Shown: in pieces, positions 1-7,472 of the stretch | Numbering within the stretch: position 1 is the stretch's first letter | Layout of the letters: each line of letters starts with the position of its first letter | Source: Ravibacter arvi | GTDB taxonomy: Bacteria > Bacteroidota > Bacteroidia > Cytophagales > Spirosomataceae | Assembly: GCF_039540405.1 (NCBI RefSeq) | Contig: NZ_BAABEY010000011.1 | Location: forward strand, 1 to 64,000 | Length of the DNA: 64,000 bases | Direction: 5' to 3' | Position numbers and translations under genes: made by a program | Notes under the pieces: generated by a model | Told to the model about the DNA's origin: nothing | Database searches by the model: none | Seen by the model: only the letters and a program-made list of their open reading frames with translations

Positions 1-63
1 AATGCAGCTAAAAAATAAAAATAACAGAAATATCAGCTTATAAAATTGCTTTTCAACATAGAA

Positions 64-350
64 GAGCACGGTGAGCGCAAAGGCCATCCGGAGCAAACCT
101 CTGTGACCTTTGTGTTCTCCGTAGTTAAACAAACCACAAAGGTGAGCGCAAAGGCCATCCGGAGCAAACCTCTGTGACCTTTGTGTTCTCCGTGGTTAAA
201 CAAACCACAAAGAGCACGGTGAGCGCAAAGGCCATCCGGAGTAAACCTCTGTGACCTTTGTGTTCTCCGTGGTTAAACAAACCGCAAAGGCCATCCGGAG
301 CAAACCTCTGTGACCTTTGTGTTCTCCGTGGTTAAACAAACCTCAAAGGA
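64..350. repeat. Tandem repeat array, four copies
   Basis: Four near-identical copies of a core of about 59 bp. The word GGCCATCCGG recurs at 82, 153, 230 and 289, so the spacings are 71, 77 and 59. The length differences come from an optional insert of 12 or 18 nt ending in GTGAGCGCAAA. Each core contains three back-to-back 9-mers, ACCTCTGTG, ACCTTTGTG and TTCTCCGTG, followed by GTTAAACAAACC. A decayed fifth piece (CCATTGTGTTTTCCG) lies near 364-378. CTTTGTG and CACAAAG words within each unit can pair. The array ends about 65 bp before the GxxExxY gene. It is not a CRISPR: the units are contiguous, with no unique spacers. Confidence 0.95.
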
Positions 351-415
351 CGGAAACAGACAACCATTGTGTTTTCCGAGAGTCGATTATACTACTATAC
401 TAACTTTCGCGCGAA

Positions 416-796
416 ATGACTGAAAATGAATTATCAGGAATTATCATAGGCGCTGCCATCGAATTCCACCGGGAATTGGGGCCTGGCTTACTGGAGCGAG
501 TGTACGAAGTTTGCCTGGCACACGAACTGAAAAAACATGGTCTCAGGGTCCGGTCACAGGTTGACATGCAGGTGAATTACAAGGAAATAGAGCTTGATAC
601 CGGTTTCAAAGCCGACCTCCTGATTAACGAAAAGCTGATAATCGAAGTAAAATCAGTCAAAGAACTTAATGACATTCATCTTGCTCAACTCCTCACCTAT
701 CTCAAACTTAGCGACCTCCGTCTCGGCCTCCTGATAAATTTCAATACCCGCCGGGTTAGAGAAGGAATCAAACGCGTTGTGAACGGCTACATCTGA
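416..796 (+). CDS. GxxExxY family protein (PD-(D/E)XK nuclease-like)
   Basis: A 126-residue protein with the family signature G24-LL-E27-RV-Y30. It also shows a nuclease-like core: D67 followed by E77-V-K79, matching the D...ExK pattern of the PD-(D/E)XK superfamily. Length fits the family (roughly 120-135 residues). No signal peptide or membrane segment is visible, so it is probably cytosolic. The biological role of the family is not established; DNA cleavage is an inference from the fold. The start has no clear ribosome binding site, which is common in Bacteroidota. The gene sits just downstream of the tandem repeat array at 64-350. Family call is firm; function is open. Confidence 0.85.
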   Translation: MTENELSGIIIGAAIEFHRELGPGLLERVYEVCLAHELKKHGLRVRSQVDMQVNYKEIELDTGFKADLLINEKLIIEVKSVKELNDIHLAQLLTYLKLSDLRLGLLINFNTRRVREGIKRVVNGYI

Positions 797-849
797 AATT
801 GTGTTACCTATTATATTCTATGTATTAACAACAAACTTAAGATTACTGA

Positions 850-1452
850 ATGCGCTTTTTAGATTTAGCCAACACCCGTTACGCAACTAAGAAATATGCA
901 AATGGGAAACGTATTTCTGCCGAACTCATCGATGAACTTAAACAAATTATCCGGCTGAGCCCATCTTCTATCAACAGCCAGCCGTGGAGATTTTCATTTG
1001 TTGAAGACACCCGGACAAAAGCTGCGCTCGCAGAGGTATCGTACTTCAATGCCCAAAAGATTAAAGATGCCAGCCATTTAGTAGTGTTCAGCGTTGTAAA
1101 ACAGGTTGCTCATTTTGAGAACAATTTGCTCCTGCAACTTCCGGAAGGATCGCAAGCCTATTACAACAACTTTATCAAAAACCAGCCGGAGGCCGACAAA
1201 AAAGCATGGCTATCGCGACAGGTATATCTTTCACTTGGCTTTTTCCTCGGGGCCAGCGCATCCCTTGGCGTGGATTCTACCCCAATGGAGGGTATACAAC
1301 CCGACGCTTACGCCGATATACTGGGTCTGGAGGATTTTGAGCCATTGGTTGCAGTCGCACTGGGTTACCGGGACACCGACGATGCCAACCAGCCGGAAAT
1401 GAAACCCAAAACACGTCGGAATGCAGAAGACGTAATAGAAAGTGTCGTCTGA
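850..1452 (+). CDS. Nitroreductase family protein
   Basis: A 200-residue NfsB/NfnB-like flavoprotein, expected to bind FMN and reduce nitro-aromatics, quinones or similar acceptors with NAD(P)H as a cytosolic dimer. Evidence is the N-terminal block RYATKKY and the phosphate-binding block SPSSINSQPW (residues about 37-46), plus the C-terminal region VALGYRD, all typical of the family. Length is normal for the oxygen-insensitive group. Substrate cannot be told from sequence. It is transcribed alone, 53 bp after the GxxExxY gene, and converges with the exported amidohydrolase; a heptamer hairpin separates the two genes. Confidence 0.88.
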   Translation: MRFLDLANTRYATKKYANGKRISAELIDELKQIIRLSPSSINSQPWRFSFVEDTRTKAALAEVSYFNAQKIKDASHLVVFSVVKQVAHFENNLLLQLPEGSQAYYNNFIKNQPEADKKAWLSRQVYLSLGFFLGASASLGVDSTPMEGIQPDAYADILGLEDFEPLVAVALGYRDTDDANQPEMKPKTRRNAEDVIESVV

Positions 1453-1460
1453 AGCGTAGC

Positions 1461-1532
1461 GGTGAGGTTTGAGCAGTGAGGTTGCCGCGTCGACCCACCT
1501 CACTTCTCAAACCTCACAACTCAAACCTCACT
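1461..1532. repeat. Heptamer hairpin, TGAGGNN family (copy A1)
   Basis: The purine-rich arm GGTGAGGTTTGAGCAGTGAG (1461-1480) is followed by a CT-rich arm with CTCAAACCTCAC repeated twice (about 1497-1532). It lies between convergent genes and may act as a bidirectional terminator. The right arm runs into the amidohydrolase gene on the minus strand and encodes its last residues and TGA stop. Confidence 0.8.
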
Positions 1533-2888
1533 ACCCAACCCTCCCCACACCACATTCCCCTTGCTGATCAGCGATTTTACCGGCGATATCCTGGAGACCG
1601 CCTCCGCCGAACAGCTCGCGTCAACCAGCACCATATCGGCAGCATCGCCGGTTTTGGGCCATTGCTGAACGCCCTTATCGTCAAGTGGCAAAACATTGGC
1701 GGTAGCGAGTTTCAGGCTACGCGATAATAAAAATTCAGTTGAATAGCCATAGAGCTGGGCCATGAGACTGGCTTTCTGCAGTACACTCCCGCTCCCCCAT
1801 GTACTCCAATGGTCAACAATGCTATCGTTGCCGGTCAGCACCGTAACGTTGTGCTTGTATAATACCGGTATCGGCATCACGAGTCCGCCGAAAGGTATCG
1901 TGGAGACGATTCCGATATTTGCGTCACCCAGCTGCGCAGCAATTTCCTCCTGCTTCGGCTTCTCCAGCTTACCCAGCACAAATGCGTGACTGATAAAGGT
2001 TTTTTTCTTCAGAACCGGATTCTCATTTACCTTTTGAATAAGATACTCAACAGTCTTTAAACCCGATTCTCCCGACTCGTGCAGATGCAGATCGATGCCT
2101 TTGTTATGGTCCAGCGCCAATTGAACAGCAAAATCAAGCGTTTTTTCGATTGAACCGTCAATGCTGAAAGGATCCACACCGCCTATAAAATCAATGTCCA
2201 TCTGCGCAGCCTCCTTCAGATACGGTGCTGAGTCGGTATAGAAAACGCCGTGTTGGGGAAATGCTACCAACTCTGTCTCGAAACCATCCTTTTTATTTTC
2301 AAGCGCCTTTTGCAGGTTTTTCAGAGATTGTAGTTTCGAGGTAGGTTCGATGTTTACGTGGCTTCTCGCAAACGAAGATCCTTTGGACTGGAGAAGCTCA
2401 ATCAGCTTTTCTGCCCGCTCGGTAGACGTCCTGAGCATTTCCGGCAAAATTTGCTGCTCCAACGCGATCATCCCTTTTACGCCGCCGGTTCTGGGTCTCC
2501 TCGCCTGCCAGGGCCCGCCGTAGAAAGTTTTATCCAGGTGTATATGCATATCCTTAAATGCAGGCAACATTAACCATCCTTTGGCATCAAGCGCCCGCGA
2601 ATCGTTCGGTGTATTGGCAGAAATACTTTTGATTTTTCCGTTGCTCACGGACACCGTAAAAAGCCCGGTTTCGGTGTGAACGACTTCTTCCCCCTCATAA
2701 ACGAACCCTGTTTCCAGTCTTACGTTTTTTAATATGTAATCCTTTCCCATTTGCCTGTTTTCTTTATCAGTTAGCGGTTGGTTGGTAACATCGCCCGTTT
2801 CTAACAGTCCGGGAGCGATGGCCATTCCCACTAAACCTAACCCTGATTTTCTTAAAAAATCCTTCCGGGATATTTCTGATCTCTGCAT
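1521..2888 (-). CDS. Exported amidohydrolase (cytosine deaminase-like)
   Basis: A 455-residue amidohydrolase-superfamily enzyme. The N-terminus SRKDFLRKSGLGLVGMAIAPG looks like a Tat-type or related export signal, although the pair is RK rather than RR. Metal and catalytic residues can be seen: H115-x-H117 in DMHIHLDK, H268/H270 in DLHLHE, H301 in SHAF, and D355 in TGNDSI. This pattern resembles CodA-like deaminases, so it probably hydrolyses a cyclic amide or amine; the substrate is unknown. The paralogue at 3372-4583 is divergent and lacks the signal. The last residues are encoded inside a heptamer repeat, suggesting that the repeat has altered the C-terminus. Confidence 0.85.
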   Translation of the reverse strand: MQRSEISRKDFLRKSGLGLVGMAIAPGLLETGDVTNQPLTDKENRQMGKDYILKNVRLETGFVYEGEEVVHTETGLFTVSVSNGKIKSISANTPNDSRALDAKGWLMLPAFKDMHIHLDKTFYGGPWQARRPRTGGVKGMIALEQQILPEMLRTSTERAEKLIELLQSKGSSFARSHVNIEPTSKLQSLKNLQKALENKKDGFETELVAFPQHGVFYTDSAPYLKEAAQMDIDFIGGVDPFSIDGSIEKTLDFAVQLALDHNKGIDLHLHESGESGLKTVEYLIQKVNENPVLKKKTFISHAFVLGKLEKPKQEEIAAQLGDANIGIVSTIPFGGLVMPIPVLYKHNVTVLTGNDSIVDHWSTWGSGSVLQKASLMAQLYGYSTEFLLSRSLKLATANVLPLDDKGVQQWPKTGDAADMVLVDASCSAEAVSRISPVKSLISKGNVVWGGLGSEV

Positions 2889-3371
2889 GGATTGAAAATG
2901 TTTGACACAAAGCTACTCAATCATCCGTGGGCCTGCGTGAAGGATTCATTCCAACTCTTGAAGGATTTATTCCTCCTGGAAAAAAGGGAGTAGCAAAACG
3001 TGCTGTAGTAAAGATGATAATATGATTCAAAAAATCAGCCCAATATCGTTGCTGACAATCAAGAACCTTCTTATCAATGGCAGACGGTGTCGGCCGGAGG
3101 GGCGTCCTGAGCGCAACGCAGTAAAGCCGAACGATTTCATGTTGCTATGAAAAAGTCCTTTGAAAGAGATTGGGGACTGGAAACAGGAGATCCCTCCACT
3201 ACGGTCGGGATGACCCGCCGGTCGGAGTTCCATCCCTATTGTGGTCAATGGTACGGGCATAGTGATAAAACATTCAAGGATCGGCATGGATGGCACAAAT
3301 AAATAGCAGGAAACCTGCCTTACTTTACTTCTGTTCCGAAATATATCGGCGCAAATGTATCAGATATCAAA
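2889..3371. other. Divergent intergenic region between amidohydrolase paralogues
   Basis: This 483-bp stretch has no credible gene. It should hold the promoters for both amidohydrolases, but I found no convincing TAnnTTTG element. Its middle is occupied by a degenerate copy of the dispersed palindrome (3074-3256). A minus-strand open frame at 3027-3296 simply reads through that repeat. Confidence 0.7.
3074..3256. repeat. Dispersed palindromic element, copy 1 (degenerate)
   Basis: The left part GCGTCCTGAGCGCAACGCAG (from 3102) and the right part GGAGATCCCTCCACTACGG with CGGGATGAC (3186-3213) match the two arms of the elements at 59376-59503 and 59545-59681. Both ends carry the word TCAATGG (3074-3080 and 3245-3251), also seen between the 59-kb copies. 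The left arm has drifted, so pairing is weaker than in the 59-kb copies. Confidence 0.75.
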
Positions 3372-4583
3372 ATGGCAAATCAAACTTACACTCTGAAAAA
3401 CGTATTGCTGGAAACCGGTTTTGAGCACGAAGACGGCGAAATTGTAAAGACCAGAACGGGCCTGCACTGCATTGAAATAGAAGCAAATAAAATCAAGCGT
3501 ATCGGCAGGAATGACCCTGCAGGAAACGGGATCGATGCAAAAGGCCGGCTGATGCTGCCTGCATTTAAGGATATGCATGCGCATCTCGACAAAATGCTGT
3601 TCGGTCTGCCCTGGCAAGCGGTTTCTGCCAGGAGAAGAACGGTAAAAGACATGATCGCATATGAACAAAAGCAGATCCCCGAATGGCTGAAAACCTCCGT
3701 CGAAAGGACAGAAAAACTGATCGGCATGCTTCATTCATATGGAACGCATTTTATACGCTCTCATGTCAATATCGACCCCACTTCCGGCTTCGACTCCCTG
3801 CATCACCTTGAAAAGGCTTTGCAGCATAAAAAAGACTCTGTGTCGGCGGAGCTGGTGGCCTTTCCCCAACATGGAATCTACTACACGCCAACCGAACCGC
3901 TTCTGAAAGAAGCAGCCAAAATGAACGCCATAAATTTCATTGGCGGTGTAGACCCTTTTTCAATTGACGGAAGCATAGAAAAACCGATGGAACTGATTGT
4001 GCAGCTTGCACTGGACAATAACAAAGGCATCGACCTGCACCTCCATGAGCGGGGAGAAAGCGGAATGAAAACAATTGCCTTTTTGATTGACAAGGTCCTT
4101 GAAAATCCACGCCTGAGAGGGAAAACCTATGTAAGTCATGCGTTTGCACTGGCGCACCTGAGCGCTCCCGAAACGGAAAAGATAGCCGAACGGCTCGCCA
4201 TGGCCGGTGTCGGAATTGTGTCGTCGGTACCGTTCAGGGGAACCGTTATGCCCATTCCAACCCTCAGGAAGCACGGTGTAGAGGTCTTGATCGGCAATGA
4301 TAACATACAGGACCACTGGAACACTTTCGGCTCGGGGAACATGCTTCAAAAAGCCAACCTGATAGCAGAACTTTATGGTTATTCCACAGAGTGGGAACTG
4401 TCGAGAACCCTGGCTTTCGCTACCCGCTCCATACTCCCGCTGGATGACAAAGGCACACAGCAATGGCCCAAAGCCGGCGACGCAGCCGATCTGGTACTGG
4501 TTGATGCGAGCTGTTCAGCCGAAGCGGTATCGCGCATTTCGCAGGTAACATCACTGATTCACCAGGGAAAAATTGTATTTTGA
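3372..4583 (+). CDS. Cytosolic amidohydrolase (cytosine deaminase-like)
   Basis: A 403-residue paralogue of the exported enzyme at 1521-2888, aligning over nearly the whole catalytic domain. Active-site residues are kept: H69-x-H71 (DMHAHLDK), H223/H225 (DLHLHERGESG), H256 (SHAF) and D310 (GNDNIQDHW). There is no signal peptide, so this copy should act in the cytoplasm. The reaction is probably hydrolytic deamination or ring opening of a heterocycle; the substrate cannot be named. It is transcribed alone, away from its paralogue, and ends 22 bp before a perfect 28-bp hairpin shared with the convergent OMP gene. The superfamily call is strong. Confidence 0.86.
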   Translation: MANQTYTLKNVLLETGFEHEDGEIVKTRTGLHCIEIEANKIKRIGRNDPAGNGIDAKGRLMLPAFKDMHAHLDKMLFGLPWQAVSARRRTVKDMIAYEQKQIPEWLKTSVERTEKLIGMLHSYGTHFIRSHVNIDPTSGFDSLHHLEKALQHKKDSVSAELVAFPQHGIYYTPTEPLLKEAAKMNAINFIGGVDPFSIDGSIEKPMELIVQLALDNNKGIDLHLHERGESGMKTIAFLIDKVLENPRLRGKTYVSHAFALAHLSAPETEKIAERLAMAGVGIVSSVPFRGTVMPIPTLRKHGVEVLIGNDNIQDHWNTFGSGNMLQKANLIAELYGYSTEWELSRTLAFATRSILPLDDKGTQQWPKAGDAADLVLVDASCSAEAVSRISQVTSLIHQGKIVF

Positions 4584-4605
4584 TCCTGCCAGGTACAGTC
4601 CCTCT

Positions 4606-4665
4606 GTTTTTACAGGGCAAAAAAAAACGCGTCGTTTGACGCGTTTTTTTTTGCCCTGTAAAAAC
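4606..4665. terminator. Bidirectional terminator, perfect 28-bp stem
   Basis: Arms 4606-4633 and 4638-4665 are exact reverse complements around a GTTT loop. Each arm contains a run of nine A or nine T inside the stem, next to ACGCGTC/GACGCGT. It lies between two convergent genes, and the outermost base belongs to the stop codon of the minus-strand OMP gene. Confidence 0.9.
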
Positions 4666-5255
4666 TACCGTGTTACCGGGATCATCCAGAACAAACTCAG
4701 CTGTATAATACTGTTTTTGAAATCGGGGTTGACATTACCCATTGTAGTAAAATCACCTACTTTGGAGATACCCGCTACATAACGGCCACCAATGCCCAAA
4801 CCTATTTTCGATTGAAAGCCAATTCCGCCGCCAACCGCAAGGTCGAGATTCTTGGCAAAACTGTCTATCGTCTGGCTACCGATTTTTTCGCCGGTTTTAA
4901 AAGATGCCTGCGGTCCGGCTTCAATGTAGAAACCACCCGAAGTTTTAAACTTCAGCATAACAGGAACTGAAACATAACTCACCTTAAAGTCCTCTTTTGC
5001 ACCCTGGTTGTCTATTTTAGCCCCCTGCGTGGAAAACAAAACTTCAGGCTGGATAGAGAAAACATTCCCGATCCCAAAGTTCAACATCCCCCCCAGGTGA
5101 TATCCCACCAGGGCGTCTGTCTTGACATTACCTCCCGTATAATTGCTGATATTCAATCCGGCTTTCGGACCGAAGCCGAAACCTTGCGCGTATGCACCCC
5201 CGCTTATTCCAACTAAGAGTGCAAAGAACAAAATAGTCTTTTTCATTGCTAACAT
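4665..5255 (-). CDS. Outer-membrane beta-barrel protein (porin family)
   Basis: A 196-residue protein with a cleavable signal peptide (MKKTILFFALLVGISGGAYAQ) followed by FGFGPKAGLNIS and alternating amphipathic strands typical of the small OMP_b-brl_2 barrels of Bacteroidota. It probably sits in the outer membrane; transport or adhesion roles are unknown. Two start codons are possible, at 5255 and 5246. The second, giving MKK, is the more usual signal-peptide start. The stop codon overlaps the base of the hairpin at 4606-4665. It is transcribed alone. Confidence 0.85.
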   Translation of the reverse strand: MLAMKKTILFFALLVGISGGAYAQGFGFGPKAGLNISNYTGGNVKTDALVGYHLGGMLNFGIGNVFSIQPEVLFSTQGAKIDNQGAKEDFKVSYVSVPVMLKFKTSGGFYIEAGPQASFKTGEKIGSQTIDSFAKNLDLAVGGGIGFQSKIGLGIGGRYVAGISKVGDFTTMGNVNPDFKNSIIQLSLFWMIPVTR

Positions 5256-5699
5256 AATAATTGTAATTAGTTGTGAAGTTATCTACAAATATAGACGAAA
5301 ATATTAACCGGGGTCACACCCGGCGCATTATAGTTTATAAAAAAAATACCACAAGAATGCGATTATCTACTCTGAAAGTCATCATTTTCCAACATCTGTC
5401 AGTAAAAAAACAACATTTAATGCCTTGATTAACAGACGCATAAAACATTCGTACTCCTTATACCCGCACTCCCGGATTATTCGACTGTCGCCTTTAAAAA
5501 AAGTACCAACTCCTCCCGGAATGAGGTCTGTATTCAAGATAAAAACAGGTAAATCCACGTCGATAAGCGAAAAAAAATCGAAAAAATTTACTCTTTCTCG
5601 CGTCCTTCACTGCTTCCCGGCCGGATAAATCAGACAAATCTGCTTGTTAAAGTTGCCGAGATATTAATACTTTTATACCCGCACGATTTAACTAAATAT
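5256..5699. other. Intergenic region before DUF808 gene
   Basis: This 444-bp divergent gap is A-rich with several poly-A runs. A 67-codon plus-strand frame (5425-5628) has no recognisable features and I do not call it a gene. Apart from the candidate promoter at 5644-5675, I see nothing else. Confidence 0.6.
5644..5675 (+). promoter_or_regulatory. Candidate promoter for DUF808 gene
   Basis: TTG (5644-5646), a 21-nt spacer and TACTTTTA (5668-5675) match the Bacteroidota -33/-7 pattern (TTG, 17-23 nt, TAnnTTTG) with one mismatch. Transcription would begin about 18 nt before the gene. Confidence 0.4.
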
Positions 5700-6560
5700 A
5701 TGGCTTCCGGTTTTTTTGCTATTCTTGATGATATAGCCGCGTTGATGGATGACGTGGCAGTTACCAGTAAAATTGCTACCGGCAAAACCGCCGGTATCCT
5801 CGGCGACGATTTAGCCGTAAATGCAGAAAAAGCAACCGGGTTTCTCTCCTCCAGGGAAATACCGGTATTGTGGGCTATTACAAAAGGCTCTTTTATTAAC
5901 AAACTGCTCATCGTGCCGGTCGCACTGGCGCTGAATATTTTCTTTCCCGTCGCGATCAAATTTATCCTGACCGCAGGCGGATTTTACCTGGCCTATGAAG
6001 GTGCCGAAAAAATAGTGGAGTTCCTGTTTCACCGACAGAAAGAAGGAAATGAAGTCATTGAACAGAGCAATGACGACGGCGACGAAATGGAGAAAGCAAA
6101 GGTTAAGTCTGCCATCACTACCGATTTTATCCTTTCGGTCGAAATCGTTATCATCGCCTTGGGGACCGTTTTGGATCGCGAACTGCTCATTCAGGCGCTG
6201 ACGGTATCTGTGGTCGCCATCGCCGCCACTGTGGGAGTCTACGGAATTGTAACCCTGATCGTCAGGATGGACGACGCCGGATTCCGGCTGGTCAAACATT
6301 CCGACGGCAAAGGCTTCTTTTTTATTCTTGGGAATCTCCTTATCAAATCACTGCCGGTGGTAATCAAAATCCTGGGCGTGGTGGGAACGATCGCCCTTAT
6401 TCTCGTCTCAGGTGGCATCTTTGTGCACAACATAGATTACTTTCATCATTTCCTGCCGGAAGTTCCCGCCATTGTCAAAGAATTCGGGCTGGGCCTCATT
6501 GCCGGCTTGCTGGTAGTAGGTGTTGTGACTATCGCGAAAAAATTATTCGCACGGACTTAA
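5700..6560 (+). CDS. DUF808 family inner-membrane protein
   Basis: A 286-residue protein recognisable as DUF808 (YedI-like) from its start MASGFFAILDDIAALMDDV and the following SKIATGKTAGILGDDLAVNA block. Several hydrophobic segments follow (about residues 75-105, 130-155, 160-190, 215-245, 260-280), so it is an integral inner-membrane protein. The family has no confirmed function. Length is typical. It ends next to a 17-bp hairpin shared with the convergent HopJ-family gene. Confidence 0.9.
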   Translation: MASGFFAILDDIAALMDDVAVTSKIATGKTAGILGDDLAVNAEKATGFLSSREIPVLWAITKGSFINKLLIVPVALALNIFFPVAIKFILTAGGFYLAYEGAEKIVEFLFHRQKEGNEVIEQSNDDGDEMEKAKVKSAITTDFILSVEIVIIALGTVLDRELLIQALTVSVVAIAATVGVYGIVTLIVRMDDAGFRLVKHSDGKGFFFILGNLLIKSLPVVIKILGVVGTIALILVSGGIFVHNIDYFHHFLPEVPAIVKEFGLGLIAGLLVVGVVTIAKKLFART

Positions 6561-6570
6561 AAATGAACTA

Positions 6571-6616
6571 CAAAGCAACCGGCAGTTTCCGGTGCCATGA
6601 ACTGCCGGTTGCTTTG
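6571..6616. terminator. Hairpin between convergent genes
   Basis: The arm CAAAGCAACCGGCAGTT (6571-6587) is exactly complementary to 6600-6616 across a 12-nt loop. There is no strong T tract, but the position between convergent ends supports a bidirectional terminator. Confidence 0.75.
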
Positions 6617-6643
6617 AACCCCCGCGGCAGGCTTCTGCCGTAC

Positions 6644-6982
6644 CTACAGCTCTCTGGGCTTTAGCGCCTCTTTTTCAAAAACCACTCCTTCCCAGCCATT
6701 CTGCATAAACTGGCGGATATTCTGATGATTCGTGCCGTTCGGATCGGACAGCACACTTTCATAATGCTCTGCAAAAAGGCGAAGTGTGTCCCCGGCCGAC
6801 AGCCCTGCCAGCTTCGCCAGGGACAGTACCTTGGCGCTGCCCTGGTTTTCTTCCGCAAGGTTTTTCTGTGCGCCGTTGACGAAAGCCGTAGGCGTGTGAT
6901 CATAACGCTCGTCTATGAACGCAATGACGTCCGTAAACAAAGCTTCCCCGGCTGAAAGACGATTCAATAGTTGATGCAACAT
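6644..6982 (-). CDS. HopJ type III effector family protein
   Basis: A 112-residue protein matching the HopJ family: FIDERYDHTPTAFVNG, NQGSAKVLSLAKLAGLS and NIRQFMQNGWEGVVFEKE. The name comes from a Pseudomonas effector, but homologues are widespread in bacteria without type III secretion, and none is seen here; it is more likely a small cytosolic housekeeping protein of unknown role. I start it at 6982 because the upstream GAAAGAAAAAG is a good ribosome binding site and the family usually begins here. An in-frame extension reaches 7042. Confidence 0.83.
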   Translation of the reverse strand: MLHQLLNRLSAGEALFTDVIAFIDERYDHTPTAFVNGAQKNLAEENQGSAKVLSLAKLAGLSAGDTLRLFAEHYESVLSDPNGTNHQNIRQFMQNGWEGVVFEKEALKPREL

Positions 6983-7091
6983 AACTTTTTCTTTCAAATA
7001 TAGACATCTGTTCCGAACGGGACAGCCATACCGATCAACCAATTTATTTAGTAACTTGTTTCGGTTTCACGGACAAGTGTTTCAAATACCT

Positions 7092-7433
7092 ATGGCATAC
7101 GACGTTAGCCTTGCAAAGAGGGTACGCACCTACCTCGGACAATTTCCGGACCTTCAGCTGGAAGAAAAAAAGATGTTTGGCGGATTGGCTTTCATCATCA
7201 ATCAGAAAATGTGTGTTAACGTAAGCGGCGAAAATCTGATGTGCCGCTTTGATCCCAAACAAACGGAAGAGTTGGCAAAAACCGAAGGTTTTCAGCCCAT
7301 GGTCATGAAAGGCAGAGTTTACGAAGGCTATGCTTATATCAGCCCCGGTGGAGTGCGAACCGAATTGCAGCTCGCACAATGGATTGAACGGTGCCTTGCT
7401 TTCAACCGGACCGTGGCTTCAGCCGAAAAATAA
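7092..7433 (+). CDS. TfoX N-terminal domain protein
   Basis: A protein of about 113 residues with the TfoX_N fold signature: KKMFGGLAFIINQKMCVNV, then MCRFDP and MKGRVYEGYAYI. TfoX/Sxy proteins regulate competence in gamma-proteobacteria. Stand-alone N-terminal domains like this one in Bacteroidota have no proven role. I start it at MAYDVSLAKRVR (7092); an in-frame frame extends to 7056. It lies divergently from the HopJ-family gene and 39 bp before the giant protease, with which it might be co-transcribed. Confidence 0.82.
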   Translation: MAYDVSLAKRVRTYLGQFPDLQLEEKKMFGGLAFIINQKMCVNVSGENLMCRFDPKQTEELAKTEGFQPMVMKGRVYEGYAYISPGGVRTELQLAQWIERCLAFNRTVASAEK

Positions 7434-7472
7434 CATCTTCCCATCTCTGTACGGGTAAAAAACCTTCTCCCT

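Noticed and set aside
64..350. CRISPR array
   Set aside because: Repeats are contiguous with no unique spacers of constant length, and no cas genes are present.
3027..3296. Minus-strand 89-residue frame in the amidohydrolase gap
   Set aside because: It reads through the degenerate palindromic element and has no family resemblance.
5425..5628. Small plus-strand gene of 67 residues
   Set aside because: No recognisable motif, no clear ribosome binding site, basic and low-complexity; not convincing.
6644..6982. A type III secretion effector
   Set aside because: HopJ-family proteins are common in bacteria without type III secretion and no such system is visible here.
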